Source: Pseudomonas sichuanensis | GTDB lineage: Bacteria; Pseudomonadota; Gammaproteobacteria; Pseudomonadales; Pseudomonadaceae | DNA length: 64,000 nucleotides | Assembly: GCF_003231305.1 (NCBI RefSeq) | Contig: NZ_QKVM01000016.1 | Location: 42,817-106,816, forward strand | Direction of reading: 5' to 3' | Part shown: one piece after another, positions 11,019 to 19,626 of the stretch | Numbering within the stretch: position 1 is the first letter of the stretch | How the letters are laid out: each line of letters begins with the position of its first letter | Position numbers and translations under genes: made by a program | Notes under the pieces: model-generated | Databases searched by the model: none | Seen by the model: the letters and a program-made list of their open reading frames with translations, nothing else | Told to the model about the DNA's origin: nothing

Positions 11019-11895
11019 GCAACGGCGAATCCGCCGGCAGGTGCACGCGCAGTGCCCGGGGCACGGCCTCGAAACGCAGGCTGTCAGCCTGCAGCGGCTC
11101 GCCGTCGAGGTTGATGTCCAGGCCTTGGGCGCTCTTGATCTCCACCCATGGCAACCGCGCCCGCACGAACAGCTCCTCCCCTGCCAGCAGGCCACGCAAA
11201 GCCCCCACCATTTCCTGCGGCGCCGGCAGGATGCCGATGTCCAGCAAGCCATCGTCAGCCTTGGCGTCCGGACAGAGCACATGCCCGCCTCCGGCCTGGC
11301 GCCCGTTGCCGATGCCCAGCGCCAGCAGCTCGCCCTGCCACTCGAAACCCGGCCCGTGCAAGGTGACCGAGGCGGCCTGCAACTCACTGAAGCGCGACAG
11401 GCCGGTGAACAGGTATGCCGCCGCCCCCAGCACTTTCTTGAGGTCTTCCGAGGTGCTGGCCGTGACCTGGCTGCCAAAGCCGCCGGTCGCCATGTTGAGG
11501 AACAGCTGGTCGCCCACCTGCCCCAGGTCGATCGGCTGCGCCGGCACGTCCAGCAGTGCAAGTGCCGCCGCCGGCTCCAACGGCACCCCGGCGGCCCTGG
11601 CGAAGTCATTGGCCGTCCCAAGGGGCAACAACGCCAGGCTTGGCCGCGTGTTGGCGGCCCCCTGTGCCACAGCCTCGGCCACGTCACGCAAGGTGCCATC
11701 ACCACCACCTGCCACCACCAGCGGATAGCCTGCGGCCTGCGCCTCCTCGACCAGGCGCCTGGCATCGCCGGCCTCCCAGGTGAGGCGCACATCCAGTTGC
11801 CAGCCGCGCTCACGCAACTGGCCCACGGCCTCGCGCACCTCGCCGTTGGTCGCCTGCTTGCCATGCAGGATCAGCAGTGCCTTGCGCTCATTCAT
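11002..11895 (-). CDS. yegS: YegS-type lipid kinase (diacylglycerol kinase family)
   Basis: The 297-residue protein has the DAGK catalytic fold: ALLILHGK at the N-terminus, the nucleotide-binding GGGDGTLRDVAEAV near residue 65 and LPLGTANDFARAAG near residue 90. Length and motifs match E. coli YegS, a soluble lipid kinase that phosphorylates phosphatidylglycerol in vitro. The ATG at 11895 follows GGAG. Its last codons overlap the convergent response-regulator gene, an unusual antisense arrangement. The physiological substrate is uncertain. Confidence 0.9.
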   Translation of the reverse strand: MNERKALLILHGKQATNGEVREAVGQLRERGWQLDVRLTWEAGDARRLVEEAQAAGYPLVVAGGGDGTLRDVAEAVAQGAANTRPSLALLPLGTANDFARAAGVPLEPAAALALLDVPAQPIDLGQVGDQLFLNMATGGFGSQVTASTSEDLKKVLGAAAYLFTGLSRFSELQAASVTLHGPGFEWQGELLALGIGNGRQAGGGHVLCPDAKADDGLLDIGILPAPQEMVGALRGLLAGEELFVRARLPWVEIKSAQGLDINLDGEPLQADSLRFEAVPRALRVHLPADSPLLSRPG

Positions 11896-12157
11896 CGTTG
11901 TTCTCCATGGAAAAGCCCTACCGCAATCTCGACCACCATCAACCCGAGATTGCTCCCTGAGCCAAGCGATTAAAGCTGACTTCACACAATTGACATTGAA
12001 AGCCTAAGGCTACGGGCGCATGATTCGACAAATATTTGGCCATCGATGACGATCAAAGCCGAGAAAGTCATTTTATTGACTTTTACCGCCAGATGCCTGA
12101 CAGGTCGTGATTTCCGTTCGTTGCGCTGCCCCAGCGCCCTGAGTAGAGGCTATGACT

Positions 12158-12346
12158 ATGAGCGTTCTGCCCCCCTTTATCATCGCTGGCACCCGATCGT
12201 GGCCGGCTTCCCGTGAAGCCGTGCCCGAACCCGGCGTCATCGGCCTGGTGATGATCGAAGTGCAGAGCGGCGAGCACCTGGGCGAGGACGGCATCGTACG
12301 CTTTACTGATATCCATGGACGCGCCCCGGCAGCCGCCATCGGTTGA
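12158..12346 (+). CDS. Small hypothetical protein upstream of glycosyltransferase
   Basis: A 62-residue frame starts MSVLPPFIIAGTRSW. AGAGG lies 8 bases before the ATG at 12158, and a second ATG at 12152 is too close to it. There is no signal peptide, membrane helix or recognisable motif beyond a moderately hydrophobic N-terminus. It lies 64 bases upstream of the glycosyltransferase in the same direction and could be a leader or an independent small protein. The overlapping minus frames have no better claim. Confidence is low. Confidence 0.35.
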   Translation: MSVLPPFIIAGTRSWPASREAVPEPGVIGLVMIEVQSGEHLGEDGIVRFTDIHGRAPAAAIG

Positions 12347-12410
12347 CTGCCAGCGGGCGCGTCTTGTCTTCCAGGGCCGACAGCCGGCCACGCAACGAGG
12401 AATCGGGCTC

Positions 12411-13646
12411 ATGCGCATACTCTGGACCCTGCCCTACCTGCCCTGGCCAACCACCAGCGGCAGCAAGACCCGGCAATATCATCTGCTGCGCCAACTGGCG
12501 CAGCGTGGTCACCGGATCACCTTGCTGGTGCAGTCCAAGGTGCCGCTGGGCGATGCGGCGCGCGAAGCCCTGGAGCCCTTGCTCGAACGCCTGATCGTGC
12601 TGCCCCGGCGCCCGCTGCACAGCCCGCTGAACCTGCTGGCCTCACCGATCATCGACTACCCCATGCGGGCGATCGTCAACGGCCTGGCACCGTGCCTGCG
12701 GCATCGCTTCGAGCAGTTGCTGGACGAACCCTGGGATGTCATCCAGATCGAGCACAGCTACGGTTTCCAGCCCTTCGAAAAGGCCCTGCAGGCCCGCGGC
12801 CTGCCCTTCATGCTCAGCGAACATACTCTTGAATCGGTGATGGGCGGCGCCTGCCATGACCGCCTGCCGCTATGGCTGCGCCCCTTCAATGCCTTCGACC
12901 GCTGGCGCTACCGCCGCTGGGAGCAGCGCGTGCTGCGTCAACCCAGCGAAGTGGTGGCGGTCAGCAACCACGATGCCGAACTGATCGAGCAGATCAGCGG
13001 GCGAGCGGTCAACGTGGTGGTCAATGGCGTCGACTGCGACTACTTCGAGGCTGTCCGGCCGTGCCCCCACAGCCAGCGCCTGCTGTTCGTCGGCAACTTC
13101 GAGTACGGGGCGAACCTCGAGGCCATCGAGTGGGCCCTGGAAGAAATCCTGCCACAGGTGTGGATGAGCAACCCGGCCGTCCGCCTGGCCATTGCCGGGC
13201 ATGCGCTGCCGGCCAGCTGGAAACTGCATTGGAACGACCCGCGCATCGAGTGGCTAGGCTACCGCCCCGACCTGCGCGAAGTGCAACGGCGCTCGGCGCT
13301 GTTCTTCGCACCGCTGCGCTATGCCGGCGGCTCCAAGGTGAAAATCCTCGAAGCGATGGCCGCGGGCCTGCCGGTGATCAGCACCGGCAAGGGCGTTTCG
13401 GGCCTGGTGGCCAACAACGGCGAGCACTATCTGGGCAGCGACGACAGCGGCCAGCTGGCCTTGCTGATCACCCAACTGCTCAACCAACCCTGGCGCATGG
13501 CCCAACTGGGTGAAGCCGGCCGCCAGTTCGCCCGCCAGCGCCACGACTGGAGTGTCGCGGCGCAACAGCTGGAGAACGTGCACATGCGCCTGACCCAACT
13601 GGCGCCCGCTGGCGCATCGCCCACCGGTGAGGTGCTAGCCGAGTAG
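12411..13646 (+). CDS. Family 4 glycosyltransferase
   Basis: The 411-residue protein starts MRILWTLPYLPWPTTSGSK; GAGGAA precedes the ATG. It has the GT-B fold: an N-terminal acceptor domain with the glycine-rich start TTSGSKTR, a mid-protein hinge (VVVNGVDCDYF), and the donor-nucleotide-binding domain with LRYAGGSKVKILEAMAAGLPVI near residues 300-322. The glutamate of KILEAMAAG matches the family EX7E region. The donor sugar and acceptor cannot be told from sequence. No other polysaccharide gene is near, so it may decorate a surface glycan encoded elsewhere. It converges on moeA, which starts its stop region within this gene's end. Confidence 0.85.
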   Translation: MRILWTLPYLPWPTTSGSKTRQYHLLRQLAQRGHRITLLVQSKVPLGDAAREALEPLLERLIVLPRRPLHSPLNLLASPIIDYPMRAIVNGLAPCLRHRFEQLLDEPWDVIQIEHSYGFQPFEKALQARGLPFMLSEHTLESVMGGACHDRLPLWLRPFNAFDRWRYRRWEQRVLRQPSEVVAVSNHDAELIEQISGRAVNVVVNGVDCDYFEAVRPCPHSQRLLFVGNFEYGANLEAIEWALEEILPQVWMSNPAVRLAIAGHALPASWKLHWNDPRIEWLGYRPDLREVQRRSALFFAPLRYAGGSKVKILEAMAAGLPVISTGKGVSGLVANNGEHYLGSDDSGQLALLITQLLNQPWRMAQLGEAGRQFARQRHDWSVAAQQLENVHMRLTQLAPAGASPTGEVLAE

Positions 13647-14861
13647 CTCACTGAAGGGAATGAACGGCACCAGTTCGCCCTGGCGCGGCATGCTGCCCTC
13701 ACGCACCTCCACCACGCCTTCGGCCCAGGCCGCGCTGCGCAGCACCCCGGAGCTCTGGTTCTTGTAGATGCGTACCTGGCCGTCTTCGATGCGCGCCCTC
13801 AGGTATTCCCGACGATTGCCCGGCTTGGGCCAGTCGAAACCCGCCGGTACGCTGAAGCGCAGCGGCGCGACATTGGCCACGCCCTGACGACGCAGCAGGT
13901 ACGGACGGGCCAGCAGGCCGAACGTGACCAGGGTCGATGCAGGATTCCCCGGCAGGCCGATTACCGGTACACCCTGGTAATGACCGAAGGTCAGGGGCTT
14001 GCCCGGCTTGATCGCCAGCTTCCACAACGCCAGCTCACCGGCTTCGCGCAGGGCCAGGCCAAGGTAATCGGCCTCACCCACCGACACGCCGCCGGTGGAC
14101 AGGATCAGGTCGACATTGCCCAGCCCGGCCAGGCATTGGCGGGTGCGCTCAAGGTCATCGGCCAGAATGCCGGCATCCACCACTTCACAACCCAGGCGCT
14201 GCAACCAGCTGACCAGCAGGCGCCGGTTGCTGTTGTAAATCTGCCCCGGGCCCAGCGGCAAGCCGGGCTCGACCAGTTCGTCGCCGGTGGACAGCACCGC
14301 CACCCTGGGCCGGCGCACCACGTCGAGGCGAGCAAACCCCAGGGTCGCCGCCAGGCCCAGCTGGATCGGCCCCAGGCGTGTGCCGGCGCTCATCACCTGC
14401 TCGCCGGCACGGGTTTCCTGGCCTTTGGGGCGCACGTTCTGGTCGACGGCCAGCGGCTCGAGGAAGCGCACCCGGCCATCCTCCAGCACTTCGGCGTTTT
14501 CCTGCATCTCGACGCAATCGGCCCCTTCCGGCAATGGCGCGCCGGTGAAGATACGCGCACAAGTGCCTGGCTGCAGGGGCTGCGGCGCGTGACCGGCAAA
14601 AATGCGCTGGCTCACCGGCAGCGCCTCGCCCTGCCAATCGGCCAGGCGCAGCGCATAGCCATCCATGGCACTGTTGGGCCAGGGCGGCAGGTCGAGCCCG
14701 GCTACAAGCTCACGCGCCAACACGCGGCCTTCGGCATCGGCCAGCGCCACCGCTTCAGAGTCACCGATCGGCGCGGCCTCGGCCAACGCCAGCAGGCGCT
14801 CGAGGGCTTCTTCCACCGGCATCAACGGCCGGGCGGGCGCAGCCTCAGCCACGGCTTTCAC
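13635..14861 (-). CDS. moeA: Molybdopterin molybdenumtransferase MoeA
   Basis: The 408-residue protein inserts molybdate into adenylylated molybdopterin. The N-terminal domain has LPPWPNSAMDGYALR and ARIFTGAPLPEGAD; the MPT-binding domain has VAVLSTGDELVEPG and ILSTGGVSVGEADYL; LPGNPAS precedes the C-terminal beta domain. The called start is a GTG at 14861 overlapping the end of moaB by 17 bases; the ATG at 14822 (MPVEEALERL) is a credible shorter start. It is co-directional with moaB and forms a two-gene molybdenum-cofactor operon. Its 3' end overlaps the convergent glycosyltransferase gene by 12 bases. Confidence 0.93.
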   Translation of the reverse strand: MKAVAEAAPARPLMPVEEALERLLALAEAAPIGDSEAVALADAEGRVLARELVAGLDLPPWPNSAMDGYALRLADWQGEALPVSQRIFAGHAPQPLQPGTCARIFTGAPLPEGADCVEMQENAEVLEDGRVRFLEPLAVDQNVRPKGQETRAGEQVMSAGTRLGPIQLGLAATLGFARLDVVRRPRVAVLSTGDELVEPGLPLGPGQIYNSNRRLLVSWLQRLGCEVVDAGILADDLERTRQCLAGLGNVDLILSTGGVSVGEADYLGLALREAGELALWKLAIKPGKPLTFGHYQGVPVIGLPGNPASTLVTFGLLARPYLLRRQGVANVAPLRFSVPAGFDWPKPGNRREYLRARIEDGQVRIYKNQSSGVLRSAAWAEGVVEVREGSMPRQGELVPFIPFSELLG

Positions 14862-15384
14862 AGGCCGCTGCCTGCTTCAGGTGAGGGACGAAGTTGCAGG
14901 GGCGATGGCGGGCGTCGAGCTGTTCGGCGAGGATGCCATCCCAGCCGGTGCGCACGGCATTGGTCGAACCCGGCAGGCAGCACACCAGGGTGCCATTGGC
15001 CAGGCCCGCCAAGGCGCGGGACTGCACGGTCGAGGTGCCGATATCGGCCACCGAGATCTGCCGGAACAACTCGCCGAACCCCTCGACCTGCTTGTCCAGC
15101 AGGCAGGCCACGGCTTCCGGAGTGCTGTCACGGCCGGTGAAACCGGTACCGCCAGTGATCAACACCACCTGCACCTGGTCATCGGCGATCCAGGTCGCGA
15201 CCTGGGCGCGGATCTTGTACAGGTCATCCTTGAGCAGCACCCGGGCGGCGAGCTGATGGCCGGCCGCCGTGAGGCGATCGACGAACAGCTGGCCGGAGGT
15301 GTCGGTCTCGAAGGTACGGGTGTCGCTGACCGTCAGTACAGCGATGTTCAACGGCACGAAGGGGGTATCTGCCTTGGCTTTCAT
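14845..15384 (-). CDS. moaB: Molybdenum cofactor biosynthesis protein MoaB
   Basis: The 179-residue MogA/MoaB-family protein has the molybdopterin-binding signature VVLITGGTGFTGRDSTPEAV and LPGSTNAVRTGWDGIL. It adenylylates molybdopterin before MoeA inserts the metal. The ATG at 15384 has no strong ribosome site. It lies upstream of, and overlapping, moeA. The cofactor made here could serve enzymes such as xanthine dehydrogenase, relevant to the purine pathway genes near 43-49 kb, though that link is inference. Confidence 0.92.
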   Translation of the reverse strand: MKAKADTPFVPLNIAVLTVSDTRTFETDTSGQLFVDRLTAAGHQLAARVLLKDDLYKIRAQVATWIADDQVQVVLITGGTGFTGRDSTPEAVACLLDKQVEGFGELFRQISVADIGTSTVQSRALAGLANGTLVCCLPGSTNAVRTGWDGILAEQLDARHRPCNFVPHLKQAAACESRG

Positions 15385-15564
15385 GGGGGTCCGTCGCAGG
15401 GAAACTGGGATGTGCGCTGTTATATCACAGGCCGGCCGAGCGCTGCCCCGCCGTTGCTCCCGGTCAATGCCCCGGCCTGAGCGCTATGCTGCACTGGACA
15501 AGGAACTTGCGTAGGCGCCCTGCGTCATAACGTCATCAAGCACACTCGAACCAGGAGAAACACG

Positions 15565-15786
15565 ATGATCCAACGGACCCTTCCCGCTTTCCTGCTTGCC
15601 CTGGGCCTGGGCGCCCTGGCCGGCTGCGCCTCGCCAGCCGTCATCACCCTGAACGACGGCCGTGAGATCCAGGCGGTGGATACCCCGAGCTATGACGAAG
15701 ACTCCGGCTTCTACGAATTCGAACAACTTGACGGCAAGCGCACGCGCATCAACAAAGACCAGATCCGCACGGTCAAAGAGCTGTGA
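15565..15786 (+). CDS. YgdI/YgdR-type small lipoprotein
   Basis: The 73-residue precursor has a signal sequence ending in lipobox LAGC (cysteine about residue 21), so the mature lipoprotein is about 53 residues. The rest ([29 protein letters not shown]) is the DUF903/YgdI-like SH3-fold domain found in small envelope lipoproteins of gamma-proteobacteria. CAGGAG precedes the ATG. Function is unknown. It lies just upstream of tRNA-Pro. Confidence 0.85.
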   Translation: MIQRTLPAFLLALGLGALAGCASPAVITLNDGREIQAVDTPSYDEDSGFYEFEQLDGKRTRINKDQIRTVKEL

Positions 15787-15868
15787 TCCAGCCCCTGCAT
15801 TTCGACGCAACTCCTTTTTGCAACAAGGGGTTGCGTTGAAAAAAACGATGCAGTAGCATTTTGGCCAT

Positions 15869-15945
15869 CGGAGTGTAGCGCAGCCAGGTAGCGCGTCTCG
15901 TTCGGGACGAGAAGGCCGCAGGTTCGAATCCTGTCTCTCCGACCA
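15869..15945 (+). tRNA. tRNA-Pro (anticodon CGG)
   Basis: The 77-base gene folds as a cloverleaf with encoded CCA. The acceptor is CGGAGTG paired with CTCTCCG, the anticodon loop TTCGGGA gives anticodon CGG (codon CCG), and the T loop is TTCGAAT. Acceptor position 6 faces 67 as T opposite T, a mismatch. A rho-independent terminator follows directly. Confidence 0.96.
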
Positions 15946-15953
15946 AATCCCCG

Positions 15954-15980
15954 AAAAGCCCGCCAAGTGCGGGCTTTTTT
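15954..15980 (+). terminator. Rho-independent terminator of tRNA-Pro
   Basis: AAAAGCCCGC, a 5-base loop CAAGT and GCGGGC followed by TTTTTT lie 9 bases after the tRNA CCA end. Confidence 0.92.
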
Positions 15981-15993
15981 GTGCCTGAATCAC

Positions 15994-16063
15994 ATCGCGG
16001 GGCAAGCCCGCTCCCACGTTGCCGCAAATCCTCGGCAGTGTGGGAGCGGACTTGCCCCGCGAT
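15994..16063. repeat. REP pair between tRNA-Pro and mqo
   Basis: ATCGCGGGGCAAGCCCGCTC and an inverse copy with one change (GGAGCGGACTTGCCCCGCGAT) are separated by about 25 bases. It sits between a plus-strand tRNA and a convergent minus-strand gene. Confidence 0.88.
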
Positions 16064-16069
16064 TGGCGA

Positions 16070-17653
16070 TTATCGAGCCGACACCGCCGTCTCCGGCATT
16101 ACCGGCACATGCAGCAGTTGCAGCCGTGCACTGCTCCATTCGCGAGTCTTGTTGGTCAGTGCCAGGTCGTTGTTCAGCTTCTGGCCGTAGGTTGGCACGA
16201 TCGCTTTGAGCTTGGCCTGCCATTCAGGGCTCTTGATGCGGTCCTTGAAGGTCTTCTCCAGCACCGTCAGCATGATCGGCGCGGCGGTCGACGCGCCGGG
16301 CGAGGCGCCCAGCAGCGCGGCAATGCTGCCGTCCTCGGCGGCCACCACTTCGGTGCCGAACTGCAGGATGCCGCCATGCACAGGGTCCTTCTTGATCACC
16401 TGCACCCGCTGGCCGGCCTGCAGCAGCGTCCAGTCCTCGTTCCGGGCGTTGGGGAAATACTCGCGCAGGGCCGCCATGCGGTCATCGAAGCTGAGCATCA
16501 GCTGGCCCATCAGGTAGGTGCTCAGGTCGATGTTGTCGATACCGGCATGCAGCATGGGGCTGACGTTGTGGCTGGTCAGCGAGGCGAACATGTCCAGCAG
16601 CGAGCCGTGTTTCAGGTACTTGGTGGAGAAGGTCGCGAACGGGCCGAACAGCAGGACCTGCTTGCCATCGATCATCCGGGTGTCGAGGTGCGGCACCGAC
16701 ATCGGTGGCGCACCGACCGACGCCTTGCCATACAGCTTGGCCTGGTGCCGGGCGACCGTGTCGGGGTTGTCGGTCATCAGGAACTGGCCGCCCACCGGGA
16801 AACCGGCATAGCCGTCGGCTTCCGGGATGCCGGATTTCTGCAGCAGCTTGAGCGCACCGCCCCCGGCGCCGATGAACACGAACTTGGCCTTGACGCTGGT
16901 CTGCGCGCCGCCGTTGGCCAGGTCGGCCACCACCACGTTCCAGCTGCCGTCCTCATTGCGCACGATGTCGCGCACCTCATGGCTCAGGTGCAACTGGACA
17001 TTGGGGTTGCGGGTCATCGATGCGAACAGCTGGCGGGTGATCTCGCCGAAGTTCACGTCGGTACCGATGGCCATGCGCGTGGCCGCGACCTTCTGCCCCG
17101 GGTCGCGCCCTTCCATTACCAGCGGTGCCCACTGGCGGATCTGCTCGCGGTCTTCGGAGATCTGCATGCCGCGGAACAGCGGGCTGTGCTGCAGCGCCGC
17201 CACGCGCTTGTGCAGGAAGGCGATGTTCTCCTCACCCCAGACGAAGCTCATGTGCGGCACATTGTTGATGAATGACGGTGGGTTGCTCAGCACGCCCTGT
17301 TCGACCTGGTAGGCCCAGAACTGCTTGGACACCTCGAACTGCTCGTTGACGTTGACCGCCTTGCTGATGTCGATGCTGCCGTCCTTGCCTTCGCTGGTGT
17401 AGTTCAGCTCGCAGAAGGCAGAGTGGCCGGTACCGGCGTTGTTCCAGGCGTTGGAGCTCTCTTCGGCGACCTGGTCCATGCGCTCGTAGACGTCGACCTT
17501 CCAGCCCGGCTCAAGCTCGGTGAGGTAGGTCCCCAGGCTCGCGCTCATGATGCCGCCGCCGATCAGCAGGACATCGACGGTCTTTTGTGGCTCCGCAGGC
17601 TTGGAGCAACCGATGACGCTCAGGCACAGGAGCGTCAGCAGGATTTTCTTCAT
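16070..17653 (-). CDS. mqo: Malate:quinone oxidoreductase with an N-terminal lipobox
   Basis: The 527-residue FAD protein oxidises malate and passes electrons to quinone at the inner membrane. The FAD-binding motif [17 protein letters not shown] is near residue 30, and [26 protein letters not shown] and FPVGGQFL are family signatures. The ATG at 17653 follows GGAAAG. The first 20 residues ([19 protein letters not shown]) look like a lipoprotein signal peptide with cysteine at residue 16. This is odd for an enzyme that uses cytoplasmic malate, although a short hydrophobic N-terminus could simply anchor it. It is followed by a REP pair. Confidence 0.93.
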   Translation of the reverse strand: MKKILLTLLCLSVIGCSKPAEPQKTVDVLLIGGGIMSASLGTYLTELEPGWKVDVYERMDQVAEESSNAWNNAGTGHSAFCELNYTSEGKDGSIDISKAVNVNEQFEVSKQFWAYQVEQGVLSNPPSFINNVPHMSFVWGEENIAFLHKRVAALQHSPLFRGMQISEDREQIRQWAPLVMEGRDPGQKVAATRMAIGTDVNFGEITRQLFASMTRNPNVQLHLSHEVRDIVRNEDGSWNVVVADLANGGAQTSVKAKFVFIGAGGGALKLLQKSGIPEADGYAGFPVGGQFLMTDNPDTVARHQAKLYGKASVGAPPMSVPHLDTRMIDGKQVLLFGPFATFSTKYLKHGSLLDMFASLTSHNVSPMLHAGIDNIDLSTYLMGQLMLSFDDRMAALREYFPNARNEDWTLLQAGQRVQVIKKDPVHGGILQFGTEVVAAEDGSIAALLGASPGASTAAPIMLTVLEKTFKDRIKSPEWQAKLKAIVPTYGQKLNNDLALTNKTREWSSARLQLLHVPVMPETAVSAR

Positions 17654-17771
17654 TGGATCTTTCCGGTTGTTGTGTAAGCGCGGCCTCGATAGCGAAGAGC
17701 GTGCCAACCGGTTGCAAGCCAATGTTCATGGGGGCGACACCAGGCCGCATGGCGACAAACCGCCACAGGCA

Positions 17772-17806
17772 GGGGGAAGATCCCGCCCGGATGGCGGATT
17801 TCCCCC
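17772..17806 (-). terminator. Imperfect hairpin between chemoreceptor gene and mqo
   Basis: GGGGGAAGATCCCGCC (17772-17787) can pair with GGCGGATTTCCCCC (17793-17806) with a small bulge. It lies just past the stop of the minus-strand chemoreceptor gene. There is no T tract, so termination is only likely. Confidence 0.35.
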
Positions 17807-17818
17807 GCGATGGCGGCT

Positions 17819-19435
17819 TCAGGCGGTCAGGCGCGAGGTGACCTCACCCAACTGCCCCGACAAGCCATGCAAACGCTGCCCGGCCTGCTCGGTATGCTGC
17901 ACCGCCTGCTGGTTGGCCGTGGCGATACGGGTGATCTCGATCAGGTTGCGCGAGATATCTTCGGCCACGCTGGTCTGCTCCTCGGCCGCCGTGGCGATCT
18001 GCCGGTTCATGTCGCGGATCGCCTCCACCGCCAGGGTGATGCGCTGCAGCATCTGCCCGGCCTGCTGCACCTGTTCGGCGCCCTCCTCACTGCGCTGCTG
18101 GCCACTCTCGATGGCCTTGACCGCCTCTACCGCGCCCGACTGCACCGCTTCGATGATCTGGTGGATTTCGGCGATCGACGCCGCCGTGCGCTGGGCCAGG
18201 CTGCGCACCTCGTCCGCCACTACGGCAAAGCCACGCCCGGCCTCGCCCGCGCGCGCCGCCTCGATGGCCGCGTTGAGTGCCAACAGGTTGGTCTGCTCGG
18301 CAATGCCACGGATCACCTCGAGCACCTTGCCGATGCGCGTGCTGTCGTTCTCCAGATGGCGAATCACCGCAGCCGTGCCGGCGATCTCGCGGTTCACCAG
18401 GCCAATGATATCGATGGTCTGCTGCATCACCTGCTCGCCGGCCTGGGCGCTGTGGTCGGCGTCGTCCGCCGCGCGGGCCGCCTCGGCGGCATGGCGCGCG
18501 ACTTCCTGGGCAGTGGCGGACATCTCGTGCATGGCGGTGGCGACCTGGTCGGTACGCTGAAACTGGTCATGGGTGCCGCTGGCCATGTCGCCGGCGATGT
18601 TGCGCAGCTGGCCGCTGGCGCTCTCCAGTTCTTCGGCATTGTCCTTGAGGCGGCCGACGGTGTCGGCGAGAAAATCGCGCAGGGTATTGGCGGCACGCGC
18701 CAGGCGCCCCAGCTCGTCCTCGCGACGGCTGTCGACCCGCGCGCCGAAGCGGCCCTGGCTGAGCTGGGCGACATAGTCGATCAACTGGCGAATCGGCTCG
18801 ACCAGGCTGCGGTTGATCAGCCACAGGCTCAGCAGCCCGACCAGCACGGCCGAAGCCAGCATCACCAGCACGCCGAGCCACACGGTGCGCTCGGCATCAG
18901 CATTGATTTCGGCCGCACGGCCACGGGCATCACCGCGCAACTGCTCGACCAGCGCGCTCATCTGGTCGCTGGTGGCGCGGTCCACACCCTTGACCGCCAT
19001 GTCGCCGGCCACCGGGTCACCGCCGGCGGCAAGGAAGGCCTGGCGGCCCTGCTGGTAAGCCACACCCAACTGCCGGTGGCTGGCCTTGAGCTGCTCCAGG
19101 CGCGCCTTGAGCGCCGGATCGCTGCTGTCGATCAGTTGGCCGAGCAGGGTCTGAACCTGCTGCTCACGGGCCTGGAACTGCTGCCAGTACTTGTCCAGCT
19201 CGGCCGGCTGGCGGCCGCGCAGCAGCACGTTCTTCCACTCCTGCACCTGGATCTTGAACTGAAGGTTAGCTTCATCGATCAACTGCGAGGCCTGCAAGGG
19301 CCCGTCTACCAGCCGGGCATAGCCATGCACGCTGGAAGACAGGAACTGGAAGCACACCAGGGCGATCAGCAACATCGCCGCCAGGCTACCGCCGAGCAGG
19401 GTGAGAATTTGCACTCTGAGGGATTTACGCAACAT
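17819..19435 (-). CDS. Methyl-accepting chemotaxis protein
   Basis: The 538-residue receptor has a cytoplasmic N-terminus and TM1 near residues 11-32. A mostly helical periplasmic ligand domain of about 155 residues follows (LQASQLIDEANLQFKIQVQEW, four-helix-bundle like). TM2 is near 187-208, followed by a HAMP segment (NRSLVEPIRQLIDYV) and the cytoplasmic signalling hairpin with the conserved tip [19 protein letters not shown]. It should feed CheA/CheW; the ligand is unknown. It lies alone, away from the main chemotaxis genes, and has no visible FliA promoter. Confidence 0.93.
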   Translation of the reverse strand: MLRKSLRVQILTLLGGSLAAMLLIALVCFQFLSSSVHGYARLVDGPLQASQLIDEANLQFKIQVQEWKNVLLRGRQPAELDKYWQQFQAREQQVQTLLGQLIDSSDPALKARLEQLKASHRQLGVAYQQGRQAFLAAGGDPVAGDMAVKGVDRATSDQMSALVEQLRGDARGRAAEINADAERTVWLGVLVMLASAVLVGLLSLWLINRSLVEPIRQLIDYVAQLSQGRFGARVDSRREDELGRLARAANTLRDFLADTVGRLKDNAEELESASGQLRNIAGDMASGTHDQFQRTDQVATAMHEMSATAQEVARHAAEAARAADDADHSAQAGEQVMQQTIDIIGLVNREIAGTAAVIRHLENDSTRIGKVLEVIRGIAEQTNLLALNAAIEAARAGEAGRGFAVVADEVRSLAQRTAASIAEIHQIIEAVQSGAVEAVKAIESGQQRSEEGAEQVQQAGQMLQRITLAVEAIRDMNRQIATAAEEQTSVAEDISRNLIEITRIATANQQAVQHTEQAGQRLHGLSGQLGEVTSRLTA

Positions 19436-19517
19436 CGTGGATCTCGGAACAAGGAGGTAAGGAAGCGGACACGACAGCGCCGCCGACTAAAGACATCCTT
19501 GTCCTCGTTCGCAGGCC

Positions 19518-19548
19518 AAAAAAAAGCTGCCATCGATCGATAGCAGCC
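19518..19548 (-). terminator. Rho-independent terminator of the ABC exporter gene
   Basis: On the minus strand GCTGCTATCGA and TCGATGGCAGC form a hairpin with one mismatch followed by eight T. It begins about 80 bases past the exporter stop codon. Confidence 0.88.
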
Positions 19549-19626
19549 AGGTCGAGCACATACGCAACAGCTGAGCCAGATACTCTCAGGCAATTGCTAC
19601 AGAATTGTTACAAGCTCGCGACAGCC

